Of a stretch of DNA of 64,000 nucleotides, positions 24,106 to 36,198 are shown piece by piece. This DNA is from Epiperipatus broadwayi (taxonomy: Eukaryota; Onychophora; Udeonychophora; Euonychophora; Peripatidae). The position numbers were made by a program, and so were the translations under genes. The stretch is taken from NCBI GenBank assembly GCA_028023455.1, contig JAQFVV010006451.1, forward strand, positions 248,001 through 312,000. Reading direction: 5' to 3'. The notes beneath the pieces were generated by a model. The model had not been told where the DNA came from. It made no database searches and was given only the letters and a program-made list of their open reading frames with translations. How positions within the stretch are numbered: position 1 is the first letter of the stretch; each line of letters opens with the position of its first letter.

Positions 24106-26003
24106 TTAGGAATGTTTTTTAAAAAATTTTTTCCAAATAGGAGGAAGTTTGCATGTATCATCTCGCTTATTGATACAATCTGGCCTTTTAAGTATCTCAA
24201 TGGCTTCTCTAATTTTGCACTGGTAAAGATTATCACATCTGGATATGATCCTGGTACTAGAAAAATCAATTTTATGACATGAATGCATAGTATGGAGTAA
24301 GAGTGCTGATGATGATGAGTGTTGTTTAACTGCATTAGCATGCCCATCTCTCCTAACACTGATGCGACGATTACTCATACCTATGAAAGAAGCTTTACAA
24401 TTTTTACATGAGATTTGATAGACACCATGAGATTCAAGAGGGATTGAATCCTTAGGCTTGGTTATTATATTGCTGATCTTTTGATGAGCAGAAAATGCTG
24501 TATCTATATTATAGCATTTTAATATATGTCCGATACTGTCTGTAGTTCTTTTACATATGGAACACAAATCCTAATAGCTGATTTATCATCTTTTTGTTTC
24601 CTATTTTGTCTATTTTGGGCTTGAAATAAAGCTTTTTTTATAAATTTGTAATTATAACTATTTGCTAATAAAACACTATTAATATGATTTATTTCTTCTT
24701 TCAGATGTGTCTCATCTGAAAGGTTAACTGCTCTATTTAAAAGAGTTTTGGCTACAGAAACTATCTGAATTGGGTGGTGATGAGAATGGAAATGCAAATA
24801 TCTGTCTGTGTGGGGTATCCTTTCTGTAAATAGAAAAAGATAAACTATTTGGTGTTCTGGTGACTAGAACATCAAGAAAAGGGAGTTTTCCATCAGACTC
24901 TGTCTCCATTGTAAATTTAATATGAGGATGCATATTATTTAAATGTAAGAAAAAATCATCTAATTTATTTTTTCCATGTTGCCATATGACAAAAGTGTCA
25001 TCTATGTATCTGAGCCAAATGAGAGGTTTTAAAGATAATGGTTCTAAAGCACGAGTTTCTATATATTACATGAATAAATCAGCTATTACTCCTGAGATAG
25101 GTGAGCCCATAGGAGTACCAAAAACTTGTCTGTAATGCTGTCCATTGTATACAAAATATGTATTTAAGAGACAATGTTTAATCAAAGCAATAATATGGTC
25201 TGGTAAATTGCAACGTTGTGAGATTATATTTAAAGCTTCATCAATTGGAATGTTTGTAAACAAAGACATGACATCAAAACTGACCAGAATGTCATTAGCA
25301 TTAATTTTTAAACTTTTTAAAACAGAAATAAAATGAAGAGTTTTTAATATATGATTTAATAGATGGGATTGTAGGTTTAATGAAATCCGATAAGTATCTA
25401 GCTAAAATATGAGTTGGGGAACCTATTGCACTTACTATTGGACAAAGGGGGGTATCTGGTTTGTGAATTTTTGGAAGTCCATAAAATTTTGGACAGACAC
25501 AAGATTTTTCACGATGGATTATTTTATTTTTTATCTCTGTTTCAATAGGTGATTTATTAATAATAGCTTTTGTTGTTTTTTCCAAATACGTAGTATGATC
25601 TCTTTTTGATAGTTTATAAGTTTTATCATTAAGCAGATCTAAAATTTTATTGTGGTAAATGTCACGATCCATTACAACTGTAGCATTACCTTTGTCAGCT
25701 GGAAGTACAACAATTGATTTGTCCTATTTTATATTATTTAATGCTTGTCTTTCTTTCTTTGAAATATTATTTTTAGGAATCTTAGCTTTTTTTAAAATAT
25801 TACAAATCTCAGCTCTAGCCAAATCAGCTGATGGAGAATCAATTTTATCAAGAGCTGATTCAACATTACAAACAATTTTCTCAAAAGGTATCTGGGAAGG
25901 TGTTAAAGCAAAATTGAAACCTTTTTCTAAAACCGAAATTTCATCTGTAGAGAGGGCTTTCCTAGATAAATTATAAACGGTTTTTTGATTAGGATACATA
26001 ATG
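24106..26003 (-). pseudogene. PLE reverse transcriptase / GIY-YIG polyprotein, broken
   Basis: A PLE ORF couples an RT related to telomerase with a GIY-YIG nuclease. N-terminal block LEKGFNFALTP lies at 25930-25898. An in-frame TAG stop near 25724 precedes LPADKGNATVVMD. FYGLPKIHK is at 25486-25460, and a 2-base deletion near 25340 shifts the frame. RT motif A (SFDVMSLFTNIP) is near 25281, motif B (FGTPMGSPISG) at 25122-25090, a GAA-to-TAA stop at 25066, and motif C (RYIDDTF) at 24992-25012. PFLDVLVTR lies near 24880. The endonuclease (24567-24106) shows GVYQISCKNC, FIG in place of YIG, and the REAIEI helix with the catalytic Glu. Catalytic residues survive but there are at least two stops and two frameshifts. 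Confidence 0.9.
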
Positions 26004-26033
26004 TTTGGGGATTGTGTTCTAATTAGCATTTGC

Positions 26034-27420
26034 AATTTTATGGACTTCCAAAAATTCACAAACCAGATACCCCCCCCTTCATCCAATAGTAAGTGCAATA
26101 GGTTCTCCAACTCATATTTTAGCTAGATACTTATCGGATTTTATTAAACCTACAATCCCATCTATTAAATCATATATTAAAAACTCTCTTCATTTTATTT
26201 CTGTTTTAAAAAGTTTAAAAATTAATGCTAATGACATTCTGGTCAGTTTTGATGTCATGTCTTTGTTTACAAACATTCCAATTGATGAAGCTTTAAATAT
26301 AATCTCACAACGTTGCAATTTACCAGACCATATTATTGCTTTGATTAAACATTATTTCTTAAATACATATTTTGTATACAATGGACAGCATTACAGACAA
26401 GTTTTTGGTACTCCTATGGGCTCACCTATCTCAAGAGTAATAGCTGATTTATTCATGGAATATATAGAAACTTGTGCTTTTTAGAATCATCATCTTTAAA
26501 ACCTCTCATTTGGCTCAGATACATAGATGACACTTTTGTCATATGGCAACATGGAAAAAATAAATTAGATGATTTTTTCTTACATTTAAATAATATGCAT
26601 CCTCATATTAAATTTACAAAGGAGACAGAGTCTGATGGAAAACTCCCTTTTCTTGATGTTCTAGTCACCAGATCACAAATAGTTTATCTTTTTCTATTTA
26701 CAGAAAGGATACACACAGAGACAGATATTTACATTTCCATTCTCATCATCACCCAACTCAGATAGTTTCTGTAGCCAAAACTCTTTTAAATAGAGCAATT
26801 AACCTTTCAGATGAAACACATCTGAAAGAAGAAATAAGTCATATTAATAGTGTTTTATTAGCAAATAGTTATAATTACAAATTTATAAAAAAGCCTTATT
26901 TCAAGCCCAAAGTAAACAAAATAGGAAACAAAAAGATGATAAAATAGCTATTAGGAATTGTGTTCCATATGTAAAAGGAACTACAGACAGTATCGGACGT
27001 ATATTAAAATGCTATAATAGAGATACAGCATTTTCTGCTCATCAAAAGATCAGAAATTTAATAACTAAGCATAAGGATTCAATCCCTCTTGAATCTCATG
27101 GTGTTTATCAAATCTCATGTAAAAATTGTAAAGCTTCTTACATAGGTATGAGTAATCATTGCATCAGTGTTAGGAGAGATGATCATGCTAATGCAGTTAA
27201 ACAACACTCATCATCATCAGCACTCTTACTCCATACTATGCATTCATGTCATAAAATTGATTTTTCTAGTACCAGGATCATATCCAGATGTGATAATCTC
27301 TACCAGTGCAAAATAAGAGAAGCCATTGAGATACTTAAAAGGCCAGACTGTATCAATAAGTGAGATGATACATGCAAACTTCCTCCTATTTGGAAAGATT
27401 TTTTTAAAAAACCTTCCTAA
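26034..27420 (+). pseudogene. PLE RT / GIY-YIG coding remnant, right copy
   Basis: Starts within YGLPKIHK. RT motif A FDVMSLFTNIP (about 26247-26280) and motif B FGTPMGSPIS (from about 26404) are in frame to a TAG near 26482. Here the position that is TAA in the left copy still encodes Glu (MEYIET). Motif C RYIDDTF (about 26517-26540) is in another frame, then LPFLDVLVTR, with a further break near 26690. The endonuclease part (about 27080-27420) has GVYQISCKNC with an intact YIG, and an early stop replaces an Arg near 27361. Non-functional. Confidence 0.88.
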
Positions 27421-27510
27421 ATTTAACATTTTTGCTATTGGTGGAATTTTAACATTTTATTCAAATCAGTGATTGTAGCACCTCTACAACCGTCTTTCTA
27501 CCTTTTATAA

Positions 27511-27550
27511 TTCTGTGGATGGCTTGTGTGACCAAGTCGAAACGTCAGTA
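27511..27550 (+). ncRNA. Decayed hammerhead in right PLE end
   Basis: Core CUGUGGA (27513-27519) differs from CUGANGA only by A6 to U. One U, then stem II GGCUUG (27521-27526) with CAAGUC (27533-27538), GAAA (27539-27542), then CGUC. The ACGU between GAA and the cleavage C is a 4-base palindrome, the usual PLE layout. Stem I is not clearly paired. Likely inactive in this copy. Confidence 0.6.
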
Positions 27551-27605
27551 TATTAATATTAAAAGTTTTTAACATGGATGAACTCACAAAATATGTATTA
27601 TATAT

Positions 27606-30600
27606 ATATATTGGAGCAGAGCACAATTTTAATATTGCAATCCTAAAACTAGGTCATAAAACAACAAGTAATAATAAACTAAGATGTGGCAGTACTGACA
27701 TGATGGCAGAGAAATAAAAAATAAGGTTGTGCTTTTGGATGAAAACAATGTCTAAGACCCCTTTTTAGGGCAGTGCTTAGAGAAACATGGTTGGGCATGG
27801 TGTGGTCTAGATGTACTGGATTCACTAACATGCAGAGGCCTTTTTATATGGAGAAGGTCCCAGAAAGCTCAACTATCTGTGAGACATGATATGAAGATAA
27901 ATCCATGGATTTGATCCTGTCACAACACCCAGAAACAGAAGCATGTATATATAATCATGAAAGTCAGCAAATCTCAGTAACACAGTGAGGATAAATATCT
28001 CTAATGATATGAAATGGTATTTACTGTTTAAAATAAATGAGCCTTGTTTTAATGCCATAATTTATACAAATAATATGCTATGCTGCTATATTATATGTAT
28101 AGAGAAGATTTCATTTAGTAAAAAAAAACATTAAAATGTACCCCCTTTCTTTTTCTGCAAATGATTCAATCCCACCTTTGTGGATTTTAACATAACTGAG
28201 ATATTTAAGTAATAGATATTTTAAGAGTATATAAAATAAATTAAAACTAGCTGTTATATAGAAAAACAAATAGTAAGTCACCCATGCATAATTGATTAAA
28301 TAACATTTTAAAATATTTCATAGTGTTAATTAGTCTTAGTGATTGAGTTAGCCCAATTTGGAATTAAACAAATAAATTTATATTAAAACCCAAAATAAAA
28401 TGTTAACTCATGAAAACAATCTGGTGAGCATATTGACTAATAATACATTATGTTCTGAGGGGACATTAATAACCTCAATCCATGGAGATTTAATTAAAAG
28501 AAAAAAGAAAGGATTTTAGAAATTAAGTTCACCAGATTGCTTTAGATTGGCATATTAATAATAAACAAAACAGAGATATAAAATCAAATAATAAATGCAT
28601 ATAAAAAATGAATGCACCAAAGTTAAAGAAAGTTAGAGCATATGAGAGATAATTAGATTTATAGAATATATTTGCAAGCAAATTACATTTTTATGTAATA
28701 GAAATATACAAAGTTAAATAATTCATAAAGAAGTCTTGATAGTACAGTTCTAGATTAGTTAGGTAGACTAGATTTAGTTTCAAGTGACATCATAAAAATA
28801 GTTACCTCACACAATTTTAAGAGTCCGTTATAAAAGTCCAGATTGTGCATGGCAGTTAAAGGATCCATACTTTTGGTGACAGCATGTTTCCATTCAGCAT
28901 TCCAGAGTTCTCATTTTAGGGTTTTCCTTCATTTCAGTGGAGCAGCAATATGGCACAGTAGTGGAAGATGACTCACAAAGGTCAGGAAGAGTGATTGGCT
29001 TCCTACTCATTCATGATCTTAAATTTTAAAGTGGCATATAATGTAGTGGCAACACAATTCTCTCAGCAGTAATTTTTTTTTGGTGTTCAAAATCAGCCCA
29101 TTTTATATCCCACTCAGGTATTTGTGGAATGCTTTTAATTTCAATCAATAGCCCAAAACATAATCTTCAATCCATTAGAAATCTTACATTTTCTTTTTTC
29201 ATTGTTCTTGGAGATGCAATCATTAGATAATGTTCCAAAAATGTATTCAAATCTATTTCCAGATTGTAAATAGATTTAACAAAAATATTTATAACAAAAG
29301 TACAATCCATTAGTTTTATTCCCCTTTTTATTTTTAGTAAAATTAATCAAAAAAATTCTTTTCCAAAACTGAAACAATATTGTTTCCAACACTGTAATTA
29401 TATTTGAACAATTAATGATTGCATCTTCCGTCTTGGATTTTACAGAAATATACAATTTAATAAAAAAGTATATAAAATTTTTTATAATCATACAATAAAA
29501 TATTTAAAAATTAATAATAAAAATGTTATTGAAAAGTTAAATTTATTATTTTTAGGTGCACTCCTCAGAAATATATATATGAAATATACATACATAAATA
29601 AAGGAGCAGAATGGGATTAGGGTTTGAATTTAGGTTAGTAATTGGTGAGTGGGTAGAACCATGAATTTAGTTATTTTAATATAAGTTAAATAATAAAATA
29701 ATATATTGTTTAAAAGATAAGATACATTTTTATTTATTATATTCAATAAATACTATAACAATATGATAGTTTAATTCTAGTAATAAATATTTTATATAAC
29801 ATGTTTAAAATTATTATTTTGGTTAAAATATTATCTAAATAATAAATAATTTAATATTAGTCTGGAATGTTTTGAAACTGTCACATGATTAAAAGTGGCT
29901 GTATTGGTGTATGAGCTTTCAAGGTTTAGAAAAAGAAAACTTTGATTTCTAACTTGTTAATAAAATTAGATACATTATAAAAGTTGTAAAAATTAAGTCT
30001 AAAGATAAAATCTTTAAAAATAACAGCTAAAATTATTATGTTATTTAAATGTAGTATTTTCTTTGAAAATTAATACTTTAGGGTCATTAAAATATTTAAA
30101 TTGTTTTAATAAAGGTATTTGATATTTAGATACAAGCATTTAATATTTAAAGTATTGAATAATTTTGTATTTAAAGTATTGAATAATTTGGTATAATATT
30201 TTAAAAATGATGGTTCATAGTTTTAAAATTCATTGTAAAGATTAAATTAATTTAGTTTATGTAAATTAGCAAGTATTTTGAAAGCAAAATTAACCAATGC
30301 AACCACTAGATTAAATCAGTATAAAAAGAGAGGTTTGATCAAGTCTAGACAGTGTAGTGAAGTATTAATAAGCAATTGTGAAATTGATTATTATTATTAT
30401 TTTTTGTTTTGTCTAATTGTTTAAAAGTAATAATTTTTTAAAATTATTTTTTTTTTATTGAAAAGTTTCAAAAGTATATTTTAGTAATTGTTTTAAAATA
30501 ATGATTGAATAAACACTAGTAATTCTCTATCAGAGAATTTTATTTGAAGCTTAATTTAAAATTACAATAATATTTATGGAAAACAATAATAGTTATTTAA

Positions 30601-32129
30601 GTGTTAAGACAATGTGCACCAAACATGAATGAGAATTTAATAATGGGACCAAAGGAGACTTAATGTTACATAAGAACTTTCAATTTTATATAACTAATAT
30701 ACTCAAAATGAACTTTGTCTTTTTATAATAAATCTAATTTTTCAAGGAAATTTAAGTTAATAAATAGAAAAAGAATACTTATGAAAAATCATTATCATAA
30801 TATTATTAAGATCAAGATAATGAAAATTAATATTTTGTATTTAAGTTAAAAGCTAAATTAGAGATATTTATTATGATGTGCAAGAATAGCTGTTTTGTTA
30901 GTCGAACGTCTTATATTTAATTTATCATTAACACTTAATTTAAATGAAATTTATATCTGAGAATGATGAGTTTGAAAAGAAAAATTGAAAGAAAATGACT
31001 GTTGCATGTTTTATGCTTTTAAAAAAGATTTATTTATGATAAAACCAATAAACAAACTATATATTTTGAAATGGTGTTTTATCTAAAATAAAGCAACTAT
31101 AATGCAACTGTTTTAAAGAATTATATTATATCATTTAATTTATGCTCAGATGGTAAAGCTTTTATGTTACCTTAAAAAAATTAAATGAGATATATGCATA
31201 TTAAGAATAAAAGTCTTCAATATTTTAAAAAAAGAAATATCTATCTTTAGTTTAAATTAAATATGTATGTCTGCTGAAAAAAAAACACAACAAATGGATA
31301 AATTTTATATTATATAATATTCTACTAATATTTTAATGATGAAATGTGGAGATGCAAATATTATATATGAGTTATAATTATCATGATATGTTTGTTATAT
31401 ATAACCATTGGAATTAATGGAAAATGCATACATAGAAAAATATTTTATTTTACATAAAAATGGATCCTTAATTACTGCTTTATGGAAATACTGCATGACT
31501 GGATAGATATTCAGAAAAGGATTTAAATAAATATTTATCTTCCCAGGATGACCAATATTTTCCCCAGATTTTGCAAGAATTAATTTTACTAGCCATACAT
31601 TTTATTGAATGGAACTGGGAGAAGAGAATGACTTTTACTCATATACCCTATATATTTGACTTTTTAAACTGATTTCATTTTCAACACCTAAAATAAATAT
31701 ACAATTTCTTATTACAAAATTCCAGTTACTTTTGGGTCCCCTGTTTATATATAAATCAAAATGTGTAACTGTTTTAAAAGGCTAGTAAAAAAGGGGAAAT
31801 ATTCATTAATAATAAGTAATTCTTGACAGTTTTTGTTAAATATATAAACTTACTTTAAAATAGAAAACATTACACACGCGCGCGCACACACATATATATA
31901 TATATATAATATACATTAAAGCTTATATTGAGTTAGTCAATAATTTCTTAGATCTTCTCCCTGTGATCAATATATAATTCTAGTTATACTATCCTGAACT
32001 TTTCTCAGAAATAACTTACTATTAAAATGAAATATGCCTGTGTGTTTAAAAAGAGTTTTAAATATATGTTTTATCAGTTATTTTAAAATATATATTTATT
32101 GACATAACAAAATTTGTACAGATGAATAC
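27606..32129. other. AT-rich DNA, nothing recognised
   Basis: Long stretch without supportable features. A (CG)(CA)(TA) compound dinucleotide run lies at 31876-31908, and a 23-base block (TTTAAAGTATTGAATAATTT) is repeated twice near 30145-30192. Confidence 0.45.
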
Positions 32130-32990
32130 TAAATACACTTTGCTAATGTTGGCTCAAATTCATTGCTGGTATTGGCTTCTTCCAAGGCTGGCTTGGTAAT
32201 GTGGATGTCCTAGGTCTGGTAGATGTATGGCAGAGCCGTTAACTACACTAACAAGTTGATGTACAAGTGGCATTTTATTTTGTTGGTATTGTCCACCCCT
32301 TTTCAGGTTGGCTATATAATGCTGACATATCAGAACTGGTATCCATGTGGTATGAAATCATTGCCTCCTAACAGTATCCAGCATGTTGCATCATAGTCTA
32401 CTTCAATACAATACACTATAATGTGGATATATCAGGTCCAATATTCATGTAGAGTCTGTGGGCCATACTAGCAGGTTCCATGTATTTGTAAACAAGAATC
32501 TAGAGGATAATATCTTGTCCTTGTTCTTAAGAACTTTAAGCTTATCAAAAAATACAGCATTGGGGTCTGGTATTGGTTGTGTAAACTTTGTCCTGCATCT
32601 TGTGTACCAAAGGCGTATGTCAGGAAGGTAGATAACCTGATAACTATAAAGTCTCCAGAGGAAAGACAACCTCTGATGTCCAGGATTTTATCCACTGCTA
32701 TACTGCAATGCTGAGATATGACCTGTCTAATACTGTTATAGCCTGGACATATATTTATCAGTTGATTAAAGGTCTCCTCTCCTCTAGAGCAAGCATGACA
32801 GATTGGATCTATTTTATTTAGAAACCACTTGAAGTGTAAGAATGTATTAGTTGGCATGGAGCTCATATTAACCTTGATCAGATAATCCAAAAGTTTGGCT
32901 CCAGTCGCAGAGATTCCAATATTGTGGTAATTCTATGATTGATGCACCCTAGGTGAGTACACATAGATTTAGTGAACTGGAACTTAACAT
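32130..32990 (-). pseudogene. LINE 3'-end remnant (C-terminal zinc-finger region)
   Basis: The minus-strand ORF 32890-32468 (140 codons) contains ICHACSRGEETFNQLINICP at residues 34-53. This fits the C-x2-C, EET, C pattern at the C-terminus of many LINE ORF2 proteins, with the usual His replaced by Gln. The preceding PTNTFLHFKWFLNKID matches the 'hRyLhRig' type lead-in of that region. The flank 32130-32467 would be its 3' untranslated part. No RT domain is preserved upstream. Family undetermined. Confidence 0.5.
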
Positions 32991-35223
32991 TTAAGTAAAG
33001 AGAGTGAGAGAACAAAGAGGTGATTCTGATATTGTTTTATGAATTCAGAGACTAAAGTGGATCTGGACTGGACATATTTCTAGAAGAAATTATCATAGAT
33101 AGATAGTTGAAATCTTAAACTGGATTTTAAGAAATTGTAAAAGACTTAAAAGTGATCACATGAGTGATGGATGGATGCAGTAAAGAAGTTTACTGGGGTT
33201 ATAAGATGAAGAGAGTCAGAGTTCAGAGAAACTGGATTAAACTTGGAGAGACCTTCTCATGATAATGGTTAAAAACCATGATTGTGATATATCCTTAAAT
33301 ACAAGATTCATCACATTAAAGCACAGACCAAATTAATTAGTAATCATTTAGTAATGATTTTTATGGACAAACGTTACCACAATATACATTACCTAGGTAT
33401 CTAAATCTACATTAATGCAAAGAATGATATACATATATTATTTTAATTGCATTAGAGACAAATTAGAGTTTAAATTACGTTACAGAGTAATGATGATTAA
33501 ATATTACTTATTTCAATATAACACACAGTTGCCTCAAAAGAAAGCTGATTTGAATTATGCAATTTTTTTTATGAACAACATATGAATTAAACTGGTCATA
33601 ATAATGAACGCATGTGCATTAAATTTTTTATATACCAGATAGCTTACCAATTTATTTTAAACTCTTCAATGTTTAGAGCTATATCATAAACTTTAAAGAG
33701 TTATTTTTTATCATTAAGATGATTATTTAAATTTAATTTGAAATGAAAATCAATTTTCTATTATTACATATAAATTTGAAACATGAGAATAATAGTATAT
33801 GATAAATATATAATAAAAAATATTCTATTTTTATTATTAAAATCAAGAGCTCTAAAGAAAATTCATATCATGCTTGGGTTGAATCACATGAATGAACATT
33901 ATATAACAATGGTTTCCACTTCAAATGTTAATAAAAGCACAACCCTGTGTTGTGAAATGCAGACAAAGGAATTTCTTTATGACCAACTCTATTACAGGCT
34001 AATAGACATCATAGAAAAGCAAGAAAATTCAATTTTACTATTTGAATAAATGCATAAGAGCATATAAATGAATTCCAATAGTATGAATAGTGTTTAATTA
34101 GAAATATAAAACAAAACAGGAATAATAGAGTTCATTACTTCTAATAAGAGTTCAAGAAAGAAAAAAACGATCTTATAATCAATAGGAAATTATTATTTTC
34201 TTATACAATTATTCTTCAAAGAGAATATAAGTTTTTGCTTGAAGTTTTAACAACGAACATTTCATTATCTGCATATGTTTGCTGCCTTGGTAGTAACGCG
34301 TGAGCAAATATCGATATCATCTCAAATCTGTCACTTCCGGTACTCGAATTTTTTATGACCTTTCAATCTACAAACTATTCAATTACCTTTTTTAGTTTAT
34401 TTACATATATGTCTGTATATGTGTAAAATAAGTGTTTTTGTTATCTTGATTACGAAAGTGGATTTGATCACACATTTGCAATTTATATGTAGATCTTGAT
34501 ATTGACAAATCTAAAGTTTGGCTTTAAATTTAAATTGCATTCTTTCAATTAATAGTGAAAATGGCAGGTTTTAGGTTTGGCATTTGCTGAATTAAAAAAA
34601 AAAATTGTTCCATCAGTTAAATGGAATTGTTGCACTGGTTTTCTTCATTTTTGTAATCAAACTCAACTTATTTCCCATAGAAACTAACTATAAAAAAATT
34701 AAATGGTTCATTGCTCAGAAATATGTCAAAATTCAAGCACTTGAGGTGTAAAATCAGGGCCATGATCTGTGTACTATGAGCTCCCAAATCTGCTATTCCA
34801 CTACTGCACCAAATCACACACAGGAACTAAAGCAGGTTTTAAAAAGTTTCTTTTTTTTTTAATAAATCCATTCTCAACTATATGATATTATAGAGTACTG
34901 TGCTATGTGTTTAGCTTTAAACATCCTCTTGAGACTACCTTTAGCATTATTTTCCCAATTTATGTTAATTTAATGATACTCAAGTAAATATTCATTTATT
35001 AATTCAAAAAAAATGTGGTGAAAGTAGCCTACAGAGAGGTTCTACGATTAACTGACAAAAGCCTAGATGTTGCTAATTGACCGATTCTTTCGTATTGGGC
35101 ATTTAAATAAACTTGTAAACTCCTTTTCAATAGTTGTTAACACTGAGCACAAAAATTAGATATTTTTACAGTTTATTTAAATATTTGTGATTTGTCTTAC
35201 AAAATATGTGTATAGTAGTTATC
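32991..35223. other. AT-rich DNA, nothing recognised
   Basis: The ORF 33783-34049 (88 codons) shows no motif and ordinary AT-driven composition. No other feature supported. Confidence 0.4.
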
Positions 35224-35359
35224 AACTTACTGACAATTTGTCAAGCATTGGTGGTCGATAGGTCAGTGACAGCTGCTCTGCAAGCAGTTGTCCTAGGTTG
35301 ACGGGTCCACTTCCTGGCTGATACTATGACACATGGGGAAAAAAAACTTACTGACAATT
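35224..35359 (+). repeat. tRNA-derived SINE (S3) with 15-bp target duplication
   Basis: Element 35240-35344: GTCAAGCATTGGTGGTCGAT with A box, a CTGC...GCAG anticodon-like stem, GGGTCCACTTCC at the B box, GGCTGATACTATGACACATG and an A tail. It is flanked by the exact 15-mer AACTTACTGACAATT (35224-35238 and 35345-35359). This is classic LINE-mediated retroposition and a fairly young insertion. Confidence 0.9.
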
Positions 35360-35462
35360 ATGATTGATGCTAAAAAGCATTGTGATGGCACACCTGTGAT
35401 TCAGTTTTAAATCCCTCTTTTGGGACTATCATTAATGTTATTTTGGATGTTTTACATTTATT

Positions 35463-35640
35463 TAGTGAAGTAATATATATTAAGGCTATAACCTTAAGAC
35501 GATGTGCCTGAAAAACGACAGCAGGGACCTTTACAAATCTTAATACGAGATTTATTTAAAAGATTTGTAGAGGTCGCTACTGTCATTTTTCAGACACAAG
35601 GTATTAGGTTATAACCTTAATATATATTACTTTACATAAT
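35463..35640. mobile_element. Palindromic MITE-like element, about 175 bp
   Basis: GTAATATATATTAAGG at the left and CCTTAATATATATTAC at the right are exact complements. The arms continue inward (GTGCCTGAAAAACGACAG with CTGTCATTTTTCAGACAC) for about 75 bases around a short loop. No ORF. Confidence 0.75.
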
Positions 35641-36150
35641 GAGTATGTGCTTAACAAATTTATTTATTTGGTGATTAAATTTGGAAAGAAAGAATATATT
35701 GATTTTTTAATTTAAAAAAAAAATTGGAAGAAGTTTTGAAATCACAGATGAATCCATAGAGAAAATCTTCAAATTTGCCACCAAGATTTTAGATGGTTTC
35801 TGAACTTAGGCTTATAACAAATTTGTAAAATATCTTTTTTTATGATTGTTAGCAGTGAGGGAAAAAATGCATTATTTCAGTTTTTTAAAATATTTATGAT
35901 TATTTTAATTTAGTAACAATTAAAAAAGAAATAATATCATGCTTATTAATATTGTTATGCCATTCATTAAACTACAGATTACCACTATTTCTGTAGTGTA
36001 ATTTTAATTAGATTCCTCTCTTTCAAAGAAGAAACTGTTTTCTATCTGCTTTTAAGACTTTGTGTAAGGGTGTAATTATAAAAATATGACCAAAAACATG
36101 TGAAAAAGATGTATGAACTATGATAAAGATATGTGTAACATATTGTAACA
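35641..36150. other. AT-rich DNA, nothing recognised
   Basis: No feature supported. Confidence 0.45.
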
Positions 36151-36152
36151 TG

Positions 36153-36198
36153 GGTCAACTGATGAGTGCTTGTTCAGCACAGAATATGCATCTTGGGC
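36153..36198 (+). ncRNA. Hammerhead, family A, isolated copy
   Basis: GGUCAA precedes CUGAUGA (36159-36165). Stem II GUGCU-UGUUC-AGCAC (36166-36180) is a perfect 5-bp helix with the preferred G-C closing pair. GAAA has become AGAA (36181-36184). Stem III plus the A-U pair is AUAUGCAU, containing palindromic AUGCAU, then cleavage C36192 and UUGGG for stem I. Flanks no longer resemble the rest of family A beyond TTGTTCACATG, so the ribozyme outlived its surroundings. The GAAA change predicts loss of activity. Confidence 0.6.

Larger units (their letters stand above)
23924..26033 (-). mobile_element. Penelope-like element, left copy, longer (minus strand)
   Basis: Reads from its 5' side near 26033 to its 3' end near 23924. 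It encodes, in order, an N-terminal PLE domain, reverse transcriptase and GIY-YIG endonuclease, followed by an untranslated end with a decayed hammerhead (23978-24016). Its segment 23924-25495 is the inverted repeat of 26034-27605; the part 25496-26033 (N-terminal coding) exists only in this copy. The 3' edge in both arms abuts an AT dinucleotide stretch. The inverted partner starts exactly inside the RT region, so the pair is head-to-head with a 5'-truncated second copy. Confidence 0.9.
26034..27605 (+). mobile_element. Penelope-like element, right copy, 5'-truncated (plus strand)
   Basis: Begins abruptly at AATTTTATGGACTTCC (26034), inside the RT domain, and runs to the 3' end near 27605. 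About 95 percent identical by eye to the reverse complement of 23924-25495. Differences include stops, indels and substitutions on both sides, so the two copies have aged independently after duplication. 5' truncation plus an inverted neighbour is a typical PLE insertion pattern. Confidence 0.9.

Noticed and set aside
24097-24282. Plus-strand ORF opposite the GIY-YIG region
   Set aside because: Shadow of the minus-strand PLE endonuclease; the same shadow occurs opposite the right copy.
33783-34049. 88-codon ORF as a small host gene
   Set aside because: No recognisable domain and typical of chance ORFs at this base composition.
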